Assembly: GCF_030372105.1 (NCBI RefSeq)
Contig: NZ_JAUDBQ010000014.1
Coordinates: forward strand, 56,230-120,229
Direction of reading: 5' to 3'
Origin: Cellulomonas cellasea
Lineage (GTDB): Bacteria; Actinomycetota; Actinomycetes; Actinomycetales; Cellulomonadaceae
Length of the DNA stretch: 64,000 nucleotides
Under the pieces are notes generated by a model. It was given only the letters and a program-made list of their open reading frames with translations. It was not told where the DNA came from and made no database searches. Below are positions 54,387 to 63,959 of the stretch, piece by piece (the stretch's first letter is position 1; each line of letters starts with the position of its first letter). The position numbers and the translations under genes were made by a program.

Positions 54387-55055
54387 GTGCCCACGACCTT
54401 CGAGACGACGCCGGCCTCCGCACCCTCGGGTGCGGGGCGCCGGCGTCGCCTTCTTCTGCTCCTCGTCCTCCTGACTGTCGGCGTCCTCGTGCTCGACCAA
54501 GGCACGAAGGCCTGGGTGCTGGTCACCCTCGTCGAGGGCGAGCGGGTCCCGGTGCTCGGCGACCTCTTGAGCCTGCGCCTGCTGTTCAACCCGGGCGCGG
54601 CCCTGTCGATCGCCGAGGGAATGACCTGGATCCTGACGATCATCGCCACAGCGGTGGTGGTCTACGTGGTGCGCGCCTCGCGTCGGATCGGCTCCACCAC
54701 CTGGGCCATCGCCCTCGGGCTGCTGCTCGGCGGGGCGATCGGCAACCTCGGCGACCGCATCTTCCGGGCGCCCGGCTTCGCGCGCGGCCACGTGGTGGAC
54801 TTCATCGCCTATGGGGACCTGTTCGTCGGCAACGTCGCGGACATCGCGATCGTCGTCGCGGCGGGCCTGATCATGCTGCTGGCGTTCCGCGGCATCCAGA
54901 TCGACGGCACGCGAGCCCACGAGCCACAGGCGGAGGGCGCCGAGCCGCCACCCGGGGGCCAGCAGGCGTCAGAGGGGGCCGACGCCCCGGATGCGGGCCC
55001 GGGCGCCCAAGGGCCCGCCGTGCGCACCCCGCAGGAGGGCCGCGACGATGGCTGA
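54387..55055 (+). CDS. lspA: Lipoprotein signal peptidase (SPase II)
   Basis: Membrane aspartyl protease that cuts lipoprotein signal peptides. The 222-residue protein has four membrane segments and the conserved blocks [27 protein letters not shown] and HVVDFIAY...VGNVADIAI with the two catalytic aspartates. A hydrophilic Glu/Pro/Gly-rich tail of about 50 residues follows the last membrane segment, which E. coli LspA lacks. GTG 54387 is fixed by the leaderless -10. The last 8 nt overlap the rluD start. Confidence 0.94.
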   Translation: MPTTFETTPASAPSGAGRRRRLLLLLVLLTVGVLVLDQGTKAWVLVTLVEGERVPVLGDLLSLRLLFNPGAALSIAEGMTWILTIIATAVVVYVVRASRRIGSTTWAIALGLLLGGAIGNLGDRIFRAPGFARGHVVDFIAYGDLFVGNVADIAIVVAAGLIMLLAFRGIQIDGTRAHEPQAEGAEPPPGGQQASEGADAPDAGPGAQGPAVRTPQEGRDDG

Positions 55056-55989
55056 GACCCGTGCGCTGCCCGTCCCCGACGGCCTGGCGGGGGAGCGGGT
55101 CGACGCCGCGATCGCCCGGCTGCTGGGGCTGTCCCGCACCCGTGCGGCAGAGCTCGCCGCCGCTGGCTCCGTGCGGCTCGACGGCCGCGAGGTCGGCAAG
55201 TCCGACCGGCTGCCCGCCGGGGCATGGCTCGAGGTCGAGCTGCCCGAGCCGGAGCGCGCCGAGGCGTTCGCCGACATCGTGCACGAGCCCGTCCCCGGCA
55301 TGCGCGTCGTGCATGACGACGACGACCTGGTCGTGGTGGACAAGCCCATCGGCGTGGCGGCGCACCCGTCGCCCGGCTGGACGGGGCCGACGGTGGTGGG
55401 CGCCCTGCTGGCCTCCGGCTACCGGCTCTCGACCTCAGGGCCCGCTGAGCGGCAGGGCATCGTGCACCGGCTCGATGTCGGCACCTCGGGCCTGATGGTC
55501 GTGGCCAAGAGCGAGCACGCGTACACGGTGCTCAAGCGGGCGTTCAAGGAGCGCACCGTCGAGAAGGTCTACCACGCGCTGGTGCAGGGGCACCCCGAGC
55601 CGACGACGGGCACCATCGACGCGCCCATCGGGCGGCATCCGAGCTCGGACTGGCGGTTCGCCGTCGTCGCCGACGGCAAGCCGTCGATCACGCACTACGA
55701 GGTCCTGGAGATGCTCCCGGCGGCCTCGCTCGTCGAGGTGCACCTGGAGACCGGTCGCACCCACCAGATCCGCGTGCACTTCTCAGCCCTCCGGCACCCA
55801 TGTGTGGGCGACCTCACGTACGGGGCCGATCCGACGCTCGCGGCCCGTGTGGCGATGTCCCGGCAGTGGCTGCACGCCGTGCGGCTCGGGTTCGAGCACC
55901 CCACCAGCGGAGACTGGCTCGAGCTCTCGAGCGAGTACCCGCAGGATCTGGCTGAGGCCCTCGCCACACTTCGCGACGCCTACCGCTAG
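55048..55989 (+). CDS. rluD: RluA/RluD-family pseudouridine synthase
   Basis: Makes pseudouridine in 23S rRNA. The 313-residue protein has an N-terminal S4 domain ([19 protein letters not shown]), then the catalytic domain with Asp in [28 protein letters not shown] and the RTHQIRVHF motif. ATG 55048 overlaps lspA and has AGGAGGG 7 nt upstream. The lspA-rluD pair is a common actinobacterial order. The exact uridines modified are not known; RluD is the best guess because of the S4 domain and context. Confidence 0.9.
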   Translation: MAETRALPVPDGLAGERVDAAIARLLGLSRTRAAELAAAGSVRLDGREVGKSDRLPAGAWLEVELPEPERAEAFADIVHEPVPGMRVVHDDDDLVVVDKPIGVAAHPSPGWTGPTVVGALLASGYRLSTSGPAERQGIVHRLDVGTSGLMVVAKSEHAYTVLKRAFKERTVEKVYHALVQGHPEPTTGTIDAPIGRHPSSDWRFAVVADGKPSITHYEVLEMLPAASLVEVHLETGRTHQIRVHFSALRHPCVGDLTYGADPTLAARVAMSRQWLHAVRLGFEHPTSGDWLELSSEYPQDLAEALATLRDAYR

Positions 55990-56017
55990 GCGTCCCGGGG
56001 GTGTCCCAGGTGGCACC

Positions 56018-56023
56018 TAGACT
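56018..56023 (+). promoter_or_regulatory. Leaderless -10 element of dnaE
   Basis: TAGACT, then seven bases, then ATG 56031. The hexamer and spacing are the same as for lspA. Confidence 0.6.
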
Positions 56024-56030
56024 GACCGGC

Positions 56031-59000
56031 ATGGCAGCGGCTGGGCGAACTGACGGGTCCGATTTCGTCCATCTCCACGTCCACACCGAGTACTCGATGC
56101 TCGATGGCGCGGCGCGGTTGGACGACCTCTTCACCGAGGCGAAGCGCCTCGGCCAGACGGCCATGGCCACCACCGACCACGGGTATCTGTTCGGGGCCTT
56201 CGACTTCTGGAACAAAGCGCGCAAGCACGGCATCAAGCCGATCATCGGGGTCGAGGCGTACATCACGCCCGGCACGAGCCGCTTCGACCAGAACCGGGTG
56301 CGCTGGGGTGAGGCGCACCAGGCGAGCGACGACGTCTCGGCGCGTGGCGCGTACACGCACATGACGATGCTCGCGCGCACCACCGAGGGCATGCACAACC
56401 TGTTCCGGATGTCCTCGCTCGGCTCGCTCGAGGGGCAGATGGGCAAGTGGCCGCGCATCGACCGCGAGCTGCTCAGCCGCTACAGCGAGGGCATGATCGC
56501 GATGACCGGCTGCGCCTCGGGGGAGGTGCAGACCCGGCTGCGGCTCGGCCAGTTCGACGAGGCCGTCCGCGCCGCCGGAGAGCTCCAGGACATCTTCGGC
56601 AAGGAGAACTTCTACGTCGAGATGATGGACCACGGCCTCGACATCGAGACCAGGGTCATCAAGGACCTGCGCCGGCTCTCCGAGATCATCGGCGCGCCCA
56701 TGGTCGCCACGAACGACCTGCACTACACGCGCCACGAGGACGCCCACGCGCATGAGGTGCTGCTCGCCGTGCAGTCGGGCTCGACGCTGGCCGACCCGGA
56801 CCGCTTCAAGTTCGACAGCGACCAGTTCTACTTGAAGTCGGCCGAGGAGATGCGGCGCACCTGGGCCGAGCTGCCCGAGGCTTGCGACAACACGCTGCTC
56901 ATCGCCGAGCAGTGCGAGGTCGCGTTCAACACCGACGCGAACTTCATGCCCCGGTTCCCCGACGTCCCGGCCGGCGACAACGAGGACTCCTGGTTCATCA
57001 AGGAGGTCGAGCGCGGGCTGCAACGGCGGTACAAGGGCGCCGTGCCCGACGCCGTCCGCGCGCAGGCGAACTATGAGACGGGCGTCATCACCCAGCTCGG
57101 GTTCTCCGGCTACTTCCTCGTCGTCGCCGACTTCATCAACTGGGCCAAGGCCCAGGGCATCCGGGTGGGGCCGGGCCGTGGCTCGGCCGCCGGGTCCATG
57201 GCGTCGTACGCCATGGGGATCACCGAGCTCGACCCGCTCGAGCACGGGCTGATCTTCGAGCGGTTCCTCAACCCCGAGCGCGTGTCCTGGCCTGACGTCG
57301 ACGTCGACTTCGACGAGCGCCGGCGCGGTGAGGTCATCCGGTACGTCACCGACAAGTACGGCGAGGACCGCGTCGCCCAGATCGTCACGTACGGCACCAT
57401 CAAGGCCAAGCAGGCCCTCAAGGACGCCTCCCGCGTGCTCGGCTTCCCGTTCGCGATGGGGGAGAAGCTCACCAAGGCGATGCCCCCGGCCGTGATGGGC
57501 AAGGACATCTCGCTGTCCGGCATCTACAACCCGGACGACCCGCGCTACGCGGAAGCCGACGAGTTCCGCAAGGTCGTCGAGACGGATCCTGAGGCCCAGC
57601 GCGTGCTCGAGACGGCACGCGGCCTCGAAGGGCTCAAGCGCCAGTGGGGCGTGCACGCGGCCGGCGTCATCATGTCGAGCGAGCCCCTGCTCAACGTCGT
57701 CCCGATCATGCGCCGCCTGCAGGATGGCGCGATCATCACCCAGCTCGACCAGCCCGCGTCCGAGGCGCTCGGGCTGATCAAGATGGACTTCCTCGGCCTG
57801 CGCAACCTCACGATCCTCGACGACGCGCTCGAGAACATCGTGATGAACGGCAAGGACCCGATCAAGATCGAGGAGGTCCCGCTCGACGACCCCGCGACGT
57901 ACGAGCTGCTGGGCCGTGGCGACACGCTCGGCGTGTTCCAGCTCGACGGCGGCCCGATGCGCTCGCTGCTGCGCCAGATGCGCCCCGACAACTTCGAGGA
58001 CATCTCGGCCGTCATCGCGCTGTACCGCCCGGGCCCGATGGGGATGAACTCCCACATCAACTACGCGCTGCGCAAGAACGGCCTGCAGAAGGTCGAGCCG
58101 ATCCACCCCGAGCTCGAGGAGCCGCTCGAGGAGATCGTGGGCATCACCCACGGCCTGATCGTCTACCAGGAGCAGGTGCAGCGCGCCGCGCAGAAGCTGG
58201 CCGGGTACAGCCTGGGCCAGGCCGACCTGCTGCGTCGCGCGATGGGCAAGAAGAAGAAGGAGGTCCTGGAGAAGGAGTTCATCCCGTTCCAGGCCGGGTG
58301 CCGCGAGCGGGGGTACTCCGACGAGGCCATCCAGGCCGTGTGGGACGTGCTGGTGCCCTTCGCCGGGTACGCCTTCAACAAGGCCCACTCCGCCGCGTAC
58401 GGCGTCGTCTCCTACTGGACCGCCTACCTCAAGGCGAACTACCCGACCGAGTACATGGCCGGCCTGCTCACGAGCGTGCGCGACGACAAGGACAAGTCGG
58501 CGCTGTACCTCGGCGAGTGCCGCCACATGGGCATCACGGTCCTCCCGCCGGACGTGAACTCCTCCTCGGCGAACTTCACGGCCGTCGGCAAGGACATCCG
58601 CTTCGGGTTGGCGGCCATCCGCAACGTCGGCGCCAACGTGGTCGACGCGATCGTGCGCGCCCGCGAGGAGAAGGGCGCGTTCACGTCCTTCATCGACTTC
58701 CTCGACAAGGTGCCCGCCGTGGTCTGCAACAAGCGGACCATCGAGTCGCTGATCAAGGCCGGGGCCTTCGACTCCCTGGGCCACCCGCGCCGCGCGCTGC
58801 TGCTGGTGCACGAGCAGGCCGTCGACTCCGTCATCGGCGTCAAGCGCAAGGAGGCCGAGGGGCAGTTCGACCTCTTCGCCGACCTGGGCGGCGAGGACGA
58901 GAGCATGGGCTTCTCGGTGGTCATCCCCGAGCTGCCCGACTGGGACAAGAAGCAGCGCCTCGCCTTCGAGCGGGAGATGCTCGGCCTCTACGTCTCCGAC

Positions 59001-59576
59001 CACCCGCTGTCCGGTCTGGAGCATGTGCTGGCCGCCGCCGCTGACGTGTCGATCGCGACCCTCAACGCCGACGAGGCGCGGCCCGACGGATCGACGGTCG
59101 TGGTCGCGGGGCTCATCACCAGCCTGCAGCGCAAGATGTCCAAGCAGGGCAACCCGTGGGCCGCGGTCACCCTGGAGGACATGGAGGGCTCCGTCGAGAT
59201 CATGTTCTTCGGCGAGACGTACCTCGCCTACTCGACGGTGCTCGCGGAGGACGCCGTGATCGTGGTGCGCGGGCGCGTGCGACGCCGCGACGAGACGATG
59301 CAGCTCCAGGCGATGGAGGTCACCCTGCCGGACCTGTCGGCCGTCGCCGACGCCCCCGTCGTGGTGACACTGCCCGAGTCGCGCTGCACACCGCCCGTCG
59401 TGGAGCGCCTGCGCGAGGTGCTCTCGACGCACCCGGGCATCAACGAGGTGCACCTGCGCCTGACCCGGCCGGGCATGACGACCGTCATGCGGCTCGACGC
59501 CGGGCTGCGGGTCGAGCGCTCCCCGTCGCTGTTCGGCGACCTCAAGGCGCTGCTCGGCCCCGGCTGCCTGTCATGA
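56031..59576 (+). CDS. dnaE: DNA polymerase III alpha subunit
   Basis: Main replicative polymerase. The 1181-residue protein has an N-terminal PHP domain (HLHVHTEYSMLDGA, TDHGYL), the polymerase palm with catalytic aspartates in WPDVDVDFDERRR, the GPGRGSAAGS segment, the fingers with QLDGGPMRSLLRQ, a helix-hairpin-helix, the clamp-binding peptide QFDLF near residue 945 and an OB fold (VVVAGLITSLQRKMSKQG). ATG 56031 is set by the leaderless -10 and by the PHP start; the frame is open to 56001. This is the DnaE1 type; the mutagenic DnaE2 lacks this clamp motif. Confidence 0.97.
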   Translation: MAAAGRTDGSDFVHLHVHTEYSMLDGAARLDDLFTEAKRLGQTAMATTDHGYLFGAFDFWNKARKHGIKPIIGVEAYITPGTSRFDQNRVRWGEAHQASDDVSARGAYTHMTMLARTTEGMHNLFRMSSLGSLEGQMGKWPRIDRELLSRYSEGMIAMTGCASGEVQTRLRLGQFDEAVRAAGELQDIFGKENFYVEMMDHGLDIETRVIKDLRRLSEIIGAPMVATNDLHYTRHEDAHAHEVLLAVQSGSTLADPDRFKFDSDQFYLKSAEEMRRTWAELPEACDNTLLIAEQCEVAFNTDANFMPRFPDVPAGDNEDSWFIKEVERGLQRRYKGAVPDAVRAQANYETGVITQLGFSGYFLVVADFINWAKAQGIRVGPGRGSAAGSMASYAMGITELDPLEHGLIFERFLNPERVSWPDVDVDFDERRRGEVIRYVTDKYGEDRVAQIVTYGTIKAKQALKDASRVLGFPFAMGEKLTKAMPPAVMGKDISLSGIYNPDDPRYAEADEFRKVVETDPEAQRVLETARGLEGLKRQWGVHAAGVIMSSEPLLNVVPIMRRLQDGAIITQLDQPASEALGLIKMDFLGLRNLTILDDALENIVMNGKDPIKIEEVPLDDPATYELLGRGDTLGVFQLDGGPMRSLLRQMRPDNFEDISAVIALYRPGPMGMNSHINYALRKNGLQKVEPIHPELEEPLEEIVGITHGLIVYQEQVQRAAQKLAGYSLGQADLLRRAMGKKKKEVLEKEFIPFQAGCRERGYSDEAIQAVWDVLVPFAGYAFNKAHSAAYGVVSYWTAYLKANYPTEYMAGLLTSVRDDKDKSALYLGECRHMGITVLPPDVNSSSANFTAVGKDIRFGLAAIRNVGANVVDAIVRAREEKGAFTSFIDFLDKVPAVVCNKRTIESLIKAGAFDSLGHPRRALLLVHEQAVDSVIGVKRKEAEGQFDLFADLGGEDESMGFSVVIPELPDWDKKQRLAFEREMLGLYVSDHPLSGLEHVLAAAADVSIATLNADEARPDGSTVVVAGLITSLQRKMSKQGNPWAAVTLEDMEGSVEIMFFGETYLAYSTVLAEDAVIVVRGRVRRRDETMQLQAMEVTLPDLSAVADAPVVVTLPESRCTPPVVERLREVLSTHPGINEVHLRLTRPGMTTVMRLDAGLRVERSPSLFGDLKALLGPGCLS

Positions 59577-59971
59577 CGGCGCTCACGGACGACCAACTCG
59601 CGTTCGTCGTCGACCGCCACTTGGCGACGCTGACGACCGCCCGCGCCGACGGCACCCCGCATGTCGTCCCCGTGGCGTTCACGTGGGACCCGGCGCTCGG
59701 CCGGGCCCGCATCACGACCAAGGCGACGTCGGTCAAGGCGCGCAACACCGAGCGGGCGACTGCTCAGGGGACGCCTGCCAGGGCGGCGCTGTGCCAGCTC
59801 GAGGGCTGGAGATGGCTGACGTTGGAGGGCGCCGCGACCGTCTCCCACGACCCGGCGGACGTCGCCGAGGCGGTCGCCGCCTACGCCGAGCGCTACCGGC
59901 AGCTCGAGTTCGATCCCGCCCGGGTGGTCATCCACCTCGATGTCGACCGCGTCATGGGCAGCGTGCGCTGA
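59573..59971 (+). CDS. PPOX-class (split-barrel) flavin/F420-type protein
   Basis: A 132-residue split beta-barrel protein of the pyridoxamine-phosphate-oxidase superfamily. HLATLTTARADGTPHVVPVAF, KARNTERATAQG, ALCQLEGWRWLTLEGAATV (each a typical strand set) match the TIGR03618/Rv1155-like group, whose members use F420 or FMN. The cofactor cannot be told from sequence alone. It overlaps the dnaE stop by 4 nt, so it is expressed with the polymerase by coupling, and converges with the S4 gene. Confidence 0.82.
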   Translation: MTALTDDQLAFVVDRHLATLTTARADGTPHVVPVAFTWDPALGRARITTKATSVKARNTERATAQGTPARAALCQLEGWRWLTLEGAATVSHDPADVAEAVAAYAERYRQLEFDPARVVIHLDVDRVMGSVR

Positions 59972-59979
59972 GCTGTCAC

Positions 59980-60225
59980 TCAGCCGACGACGGCGCGCAC
60001 CTCGCCGGCTGGAAGGTCGACGGTGACGAGGTCGGCACGGCGCAACTGGCGCCCTCGACGCTCCTCGGGCTCGCCGTTGACGGCCACCAGGCCGTCCTCG
60101 AGCATCTCCCGCGCCTGGGCGCCGGAGTCCGCGAGCCCGGCGAGCTTGAGGAACTGGCCGAGCCGGATCGACTCGTCGGTGATCGGGACGATGTCGCGGT
60201 GTCCGGGCGTCTGCGAGGTGCTCAT
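59980..60225 (-). CDS. RNA-binding S4 domain protein
   Basis: An 81-residue protein consisting of one S4 domain: IRLGQFLKLAGLADSGAQAR, MLEDGLVAVNGEPEERRGRQ and LRRADLVTVDL. Related small proteins (YaaA/RqcP-like) bind RNA or ribosomes; RqcP acts in ribosome rescue, but the assignment here is open. ATG 60225 has AAGGA 10 nt upstream and GATGAT 6 nt upstream, so either leadered or leaderless translation is possible. Divergent from hisD. Confidence 0.82.
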   Translation of the reverse strand: MSTSQTPGHRDIVPITDESIRLGQFLKLAGLADSGAQAREMLEDGLVAVNGEPEERRGRQLRRADLVTVDLPAGEVRAVVG

Positions 60226-60291
60226 ACGCCCATCATCCTTGATGGCCGTCCCGCACGTCGGCCCGCCCGGCCCCCAGGTGTCGCACAACAC

Positions 60292-60297
60292 TAAACT
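60292..60297 (+). promoter_or_regulatory. Leaderless -10 element of hisD
   Basis: TAAACT, then six bases, then ATG 60304. Confidence 0.6.
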
Positions 60298-60303
60298 CGG
60301 GCC

Positions 60304-61626
60304 ATGATCTCCAGAATCGACCTGCGCGGTCGTTCGATGTCCCGGCGGGAGCTCCTCGAGACCCTGCCCCGTGCCGAGCTCGACGTCGAGACCGCGACCG
60401 AGCAGGTCGCGCCGATCGTCGCCGCCGTGCGCACCCAGGGCGCCGCGGCACTGCGCGACCTGGGCGAGCGATTCGACGGAGTGCGCCCCACCCATCTCCG
60501 CGTGCCCGCCGACGCGATCCAGGAGGCGGTGCTCGGCCTGGACCCGCTGGTCCGCGCCGCCCTCGAGGAGGCCATCGTCCGGGTGCGCACCGTGCACGCC
60601 GCACAGCGGCCCGCCGACTTCACCGTGGACGTGGCCCCGGGCGCGCAGGTGCGCCAGCGCTGGGTCCCCGTGCGCAGGGTCGGCCTGTACGTGCCCGGCG
60701 GGCTCGCCGTCTACCCGTCGTCCGTGGTGATGAACGTGGTCGCCGCGCAGGAGGCCGGTGTCGGCGCCCTCGCCGTCGCGTCCCCGCCGCAGAAGGACAA
60801 CGGTGGGCTGCCATCGCCGGATGTGCTCGCCACCTGTGGGCTGCTCGGCATCGACGAGGTCTACGCAGTCGGGGGAGCGCAGGCCATCGCGATGTTCGCC
60901 TACGGCGCCGCGGGCTCCGAGCCCGGCGACGGGGAGACGCTCTGCGAGCCCGTCGACGTCATCACCGGCCCGGGCAACGTGTACGTGGCAGCCGCCAAGC
61001 GGCTTGTGCGCGGGGTGGTGGGCATCGACGCCGAGGCCGGCCCCACAGAGATCGCCATCCTCGCCGACGGCACCGCGGACGCGTCGCACGTGGCCGCCGA
61101 CCTGCTCTCCCAGGCCGAGCACGACCCGCTGGCCGCAGCCGTGCTGGTCACCACCTCGGTGGAGCTCGCGGGAGCCGTCGAGTCCAAGCTCACCGACCGG
61201 ATCGAGGTCACGGCCAACGCCGCGCGGGCCATGCAGGCGCTGGCGGGCCCGCAATCGGCGATCGTGCTGGTGGACAACCTGGAGCACGGCCTGGAGGTCG
61301 TCAACGCCTACGGCGCCGAGCACCTGGAGATCCAGACCGTCGACGCCGCCGCCGTCGCCGAGCGCGTGACGAGCGCCGGGGCGATCTTCGTCGGCCCGTA
61401 CGCGCCGGTGTCCCTCGGGGACTACATGGCGGGCTCCAACCACGTGCTGCCCACCGGGGGCTGCGCGCACTTCGCCAGCGGCCTCGGTGTGCACAGCTTC
61501 GTGCGCGCCATCCAGGTCATCGAATACGACGCGGATGCGCTGGCGGCGGTGGCGGACCGCATCGTGGCCCTCGCCGACGCGGAGCGGCTGCCCGCCCACG
61601 GTGAGGCGATCCGGGCGCGTTTCTGA
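60304..61626 (+). CDS. hisD: Histidinol dehydrogenase
   Basis: Zinc enzyme that oxidises L-histidinol to histidine in two NAD+-dependent steps. The 440-residue protein has [62 protein letters not shown], and the metal/catalytic block [20 protein letters not shown] (20 residues). [16 protein letters not shown] carries further zinc ligands. Start fixed by the leaderless -10. It is usually first in the his operon, but here the next gene is convergent, so hisD is alone or the his genes have been separated from it. Confidence 0.96.
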   Translation: MISRIDLRGRSMSRRELLETLPRAELDVETATEQVAPIVAAVRTQGAAALRDLGERFDGVRPTHLRVPADAIQEAVLGLDPLVRAALEEAIVRVRTVHAAQRPADFTVDVAPGAQVRQRWVPVRRVGLYVPGGLAVYPSSVVMNVVAAQEAGVGALAVASPPQKDNGGLPSPDVLATCGLLGIDEVYAVGGAQAIAMFAYGAAGSEPGDGETLCEPVDVITGPGNVYVAAAKRLVRGVVGIDAEAGPTEIAILADGTADASHVAADLLSQAEHDPLAAAVLVTTSVELAGAVESKLTDRIEVTANAARAMQALAGPQSAIVLVDNLEHGLEVVNAYGAEHLEIQTVDAAAVAERVTSAGAIFVGPYAPVSLGDYMAGSNHVLPTGGCAHFASGLGVHSFVRAIQVIEYDADALAAVADRIVALADAERLPAHGEAIRARF

Positions 61627-61647
61627 TCCGGGCGCCCTTCTGAGCCG

Positions 61648-61664
61648 GCGCGCCCCAGGCGCGC
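61648..61664. terminator. Short GC hairpin between hisD and recQ
   Basis: GCGCGCC and GGCGCGC pair around CCA in the 71-bp gap between convergent genes. Small and without T-run, so only a weak terminator candidate. Confidence 0.4.
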
Positions 61665-61697
61665 TGGCCCAGGCGTCAGCCCGGGCGCAGCACGGCG

Positions 61698-63947
61698 CTA
61701 GCCGATGCCCAGCACGAACGGGAACACCGCCTCGGCGCCCGCCTGCCGCAGCAGGCGGGCCCCGACGGTGAGGGTCCAACCGGAGTCAGTGCGGTCGTCG
61801 ATCAGCAGCACCGAGCGGCCCGGGAGGCCAGCCGCAGCGGCGGGCGCGAGGTCGAGCTCGAGGCGGCGCACCACCCCCGCCAGCCGTTGGGCCGAGTTCA
61901 CGTCATGCCGGGCCGCGGGCGCGCCACCGACCGGGCGCAGCGCGCCCACCACCGGGATGCCCAGATGGCGTGAGACGCCCTCGGCCAGATGGCGCAGGAG
62001 CCCTGGGCGGGTGGCGGACTCCACCACCACGATGCCGGCCGGAGCCGGGTCGGGCGCCCAGTTCGCGAGCACGTCCAGCACCGGCTGCCGCAGCGGGGCG
62101 GGAAGCGCGTCGGCTGCCCCGTGCCCATCGGACGTCGTCGGAGTGAACAGGTCGCGGAGCAGCCCGCCCCAGCCGATCCCGTCCAGCCGCGCCACCGCGC
62201 GCCCCGTCTCGGCCCGCTCGTCGGCGGCGATCCGGCCGCTGAGCTCGATGCCCAGCGAGGCCATGCCCGACGGCCACATCTTGCGGGGCTCGACCTCCAC
62301 CCCCGGCACCGCGAGCCGCTCCCGAGCCCCCGCGACCTCCGCCTCGTCGGGCGCCGACCCCGCGGTCGCCCCGCCGCACCTGTCGCAGCGCCCGCACCGC
62401 CAGCCGTCCACCAGGTCGGGGTCGTCGAGCGCACGCCGCAGGAACGCCATGCGGCAGCCGCCGCCGCGCACGTAGTCGACCATCGACTGCTGCTCCGCCC
62501 GCCGCGCCGCGCTCACCCGCTCATAGCGCTCGGCGTCGTAGGACCACGGCTGGCCGGTGGCCTCCCAGCCGCCGCGCACCCGGCGAACGGCGCCGTCCAC
62601 GTCGAGGACCTTGAGCATCAGCTCGAGCCGCGCCCGCCGCAGCGTCACATGCGTCTCCAACGCGGCCGTCGAGAGCATGCCCCGGCTCTCCAGGGCGGCC
62701 AGCGCCGCGCGGACCTCCGTCTCCGGCGGGAAGGCCATCGAGGCGAAGTAATCCCAGATGGCACGATCCTCACGCCCCGGCAGCAACACGACCTCGGCGC
62801 GCTGTGTGGCACGGCCGGCGCGACCCACCTGCTGGTAGTAGGCGATCGGCGAGGCCGGCGCCCCGAGGTGCACCACGAACGCCAGGTCGCCCTTGTCGAA
62901 TCCCATGCCGAGCGCCGAGGTGGCGACCAGCGCCTTGACCCGGTTGGCGAGGAGGTCCGCCTCGGCGGCCTCACGTTCAGCGGTGTCCGTCTGGCCGGTG
63001 TACGCCCGCACGTCGAGGCCGACGCCGCGCAGGTACTCGGTGACCTGCTGCGCCGCGGCCACCGTCAGGCAGTAGACGATGCCCGAGCCGTCGATGCGGG
63101 GAAGGTTGTGCGCGAGCCAGGCCAGTTGCGCCGACGTGTCAGGAAGCTCCGCCACGGACAGGTGCAGGCTCTCGCGGTCGAGCGGCCCACGGAGCACCAG
63201 CACGTCGGCCAGCGCGTCGCCGCCCGCGCCGGCGTCTGAGCCGCGCGCCGTGTCCGTGCCGGTGACGGCGAGCTGCTCGGCGACGTCGTCGGTGACGCGG
63301 GAGTTCGCCGTGGCCGTGGTGGCCAGCACGGGGATCCCGGCTGGCAGGTCTGCGAGGAGTGTGCGGATGCGCCGGTAGTCGGGCCGGAAGTCATGCCCCC
63401 AGTCGGAGATGCAATGCGCCTCGTCGATCACGACCAGCCCGGCGTCGGCGGCCAGCCGGGGTAGCACCTCGTCGCGGAAGCCGGGGTTGTTGAGCCGCTC
63501 AGGGGACACGAGCAGCACGTCCACCTCGCCGGCATGCACCCGGGCCTGCACGTCGGCCCACTCGGTGACATTCGAGGAGTTGATCGTCTCCGCGCGGATC
63601 CCGGCCCGCTCGGCCGCCGCCACCTGGTTGCGCATCAGGGCGAGCAGCGGCGAGATGATCACCGTCGGCCCGGACGGCTCCGCGCCGTTCGCGCCCGCGC
63701 GCAGCAGCGCCGTCGCGACGAAGTACACCGCCGACTTGCCCCACCCGGTGCGCTGCACGACGAGGGCCCGGCGCCTGTCCGCCACGAGCGCCTCGACCGC
63801 GCGCCACTGGTCGTCGCGCAACCGGGCGTCGGGTCGCCCGACGAGGGCGCGCAGAGCCGACTCCGCCTGCTCGCGCAGGGCCTCGCGTGCGACGGGGGAG
63901 TACGGGGGGCGCTCTCCGGCGGAGGCGTGCGGGGTGACGGGGGGCAT
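61698..63947 (-). CDS. RecQ-family helicase with C-terminal phosphoribosyltransferase-like domain
   Basis: A 749-residue 3'-5' DNA helicase. Helicase motifs are Walker A QRTGWGKSAVYF, DEAH box VVIDEAHCISDWGHDFRPDY, TATAN and the GRAGR-type VGRAGRATQ. A zinc-binding cluster follows (CRMAF, CGRCDRCGG). Instead of a clear HRDC domain the C-terminus (about 590-749) looks like a type I phosphoribosyltransferase fold with the PRPP-loop motif VLLIDDRTDSGWT. This build is known from actinobacterial RecQ relatives; the role of the extra domain is unknown. ATG 63947 has TACGAT 6 nt upstream (leaderless). Confidence 0.88.
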   Translation of the reverse strand: MPPVTPHASAGERPPYSPVAREALREQAESALRALVGRPDARLRDDQWRAVEALVADRRRALVVQRTGWGKSAVYFVATALLRAGANGAEPSGPTVIISPLLALMRNQVAAAERAGIRAETINSSNVTEWADVQARVHAGEVDVLLVSPERLNNPGFRDEVLPRLAADAGLVVIDEAHCISDWGHDFRPDYRRIRTLLADLPAGIPVLATTATANSRVTDDVAEQLAVTGTDTARGSDAGAGGDALADVLVLRGPLDRESLHLSVAELPDTSAQLAWLAHNLPRIDGSGIVYCLTVAAAQQVTEYLRGVGLDVRAYTGQTDTAEREAAEADLLANRVKALVATSALGMGFDKGDLAFVVHLGAPASPIAYYQQVGRAGRATQRAEVVLLPGREDRAIWDYFASMAFPPETEVRAALAALESRGMLSTAALETHVTLRRARLELMLKVLDVDGAVRRVRGGWEATGQPWSYDAERYERVSAARRAEQQSMVDYVRGGGCRMAFLRRALDDPDLVDGWRCGRCDRCGGATAGSAPDEAEVAGARERLAVPGVEVEPRKMWPSGMASLGIELSGRIAADERAETGRAVARLDGIGWGGLLRDLFTPTTSDGHGAADALPAPLRQPVLDVLANWAPDPAPAGIVVVESATRPGLLRHLAEGVSRHLGIPVVGALRPVGGAPAARHDVNSAQRLAGVVRRLELDLAPAAAAGLPGRSVLLIDDRTDSGWTLTVGARLLRQAGAEAVFPFVLGIG

Positions 63948-63953
63948 GGCCTG

Positions 63954-63959
63954 ATCGTA
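63954..63959 (-). promoter_or_regulatory. Leaderless -10 element of the RecQ-family gene
   Basis: TACGAT on the minus strand, six bases before ATG 63947. Confidence 0.55.

Noticed and set aside
55986..59453. Open frame of 1155 codons antisense to dnaE
   Set aside because: Mirror of a highly conserved gene; the product is low-complexity (His/Val/Leu/Arg-rich) with no motif.
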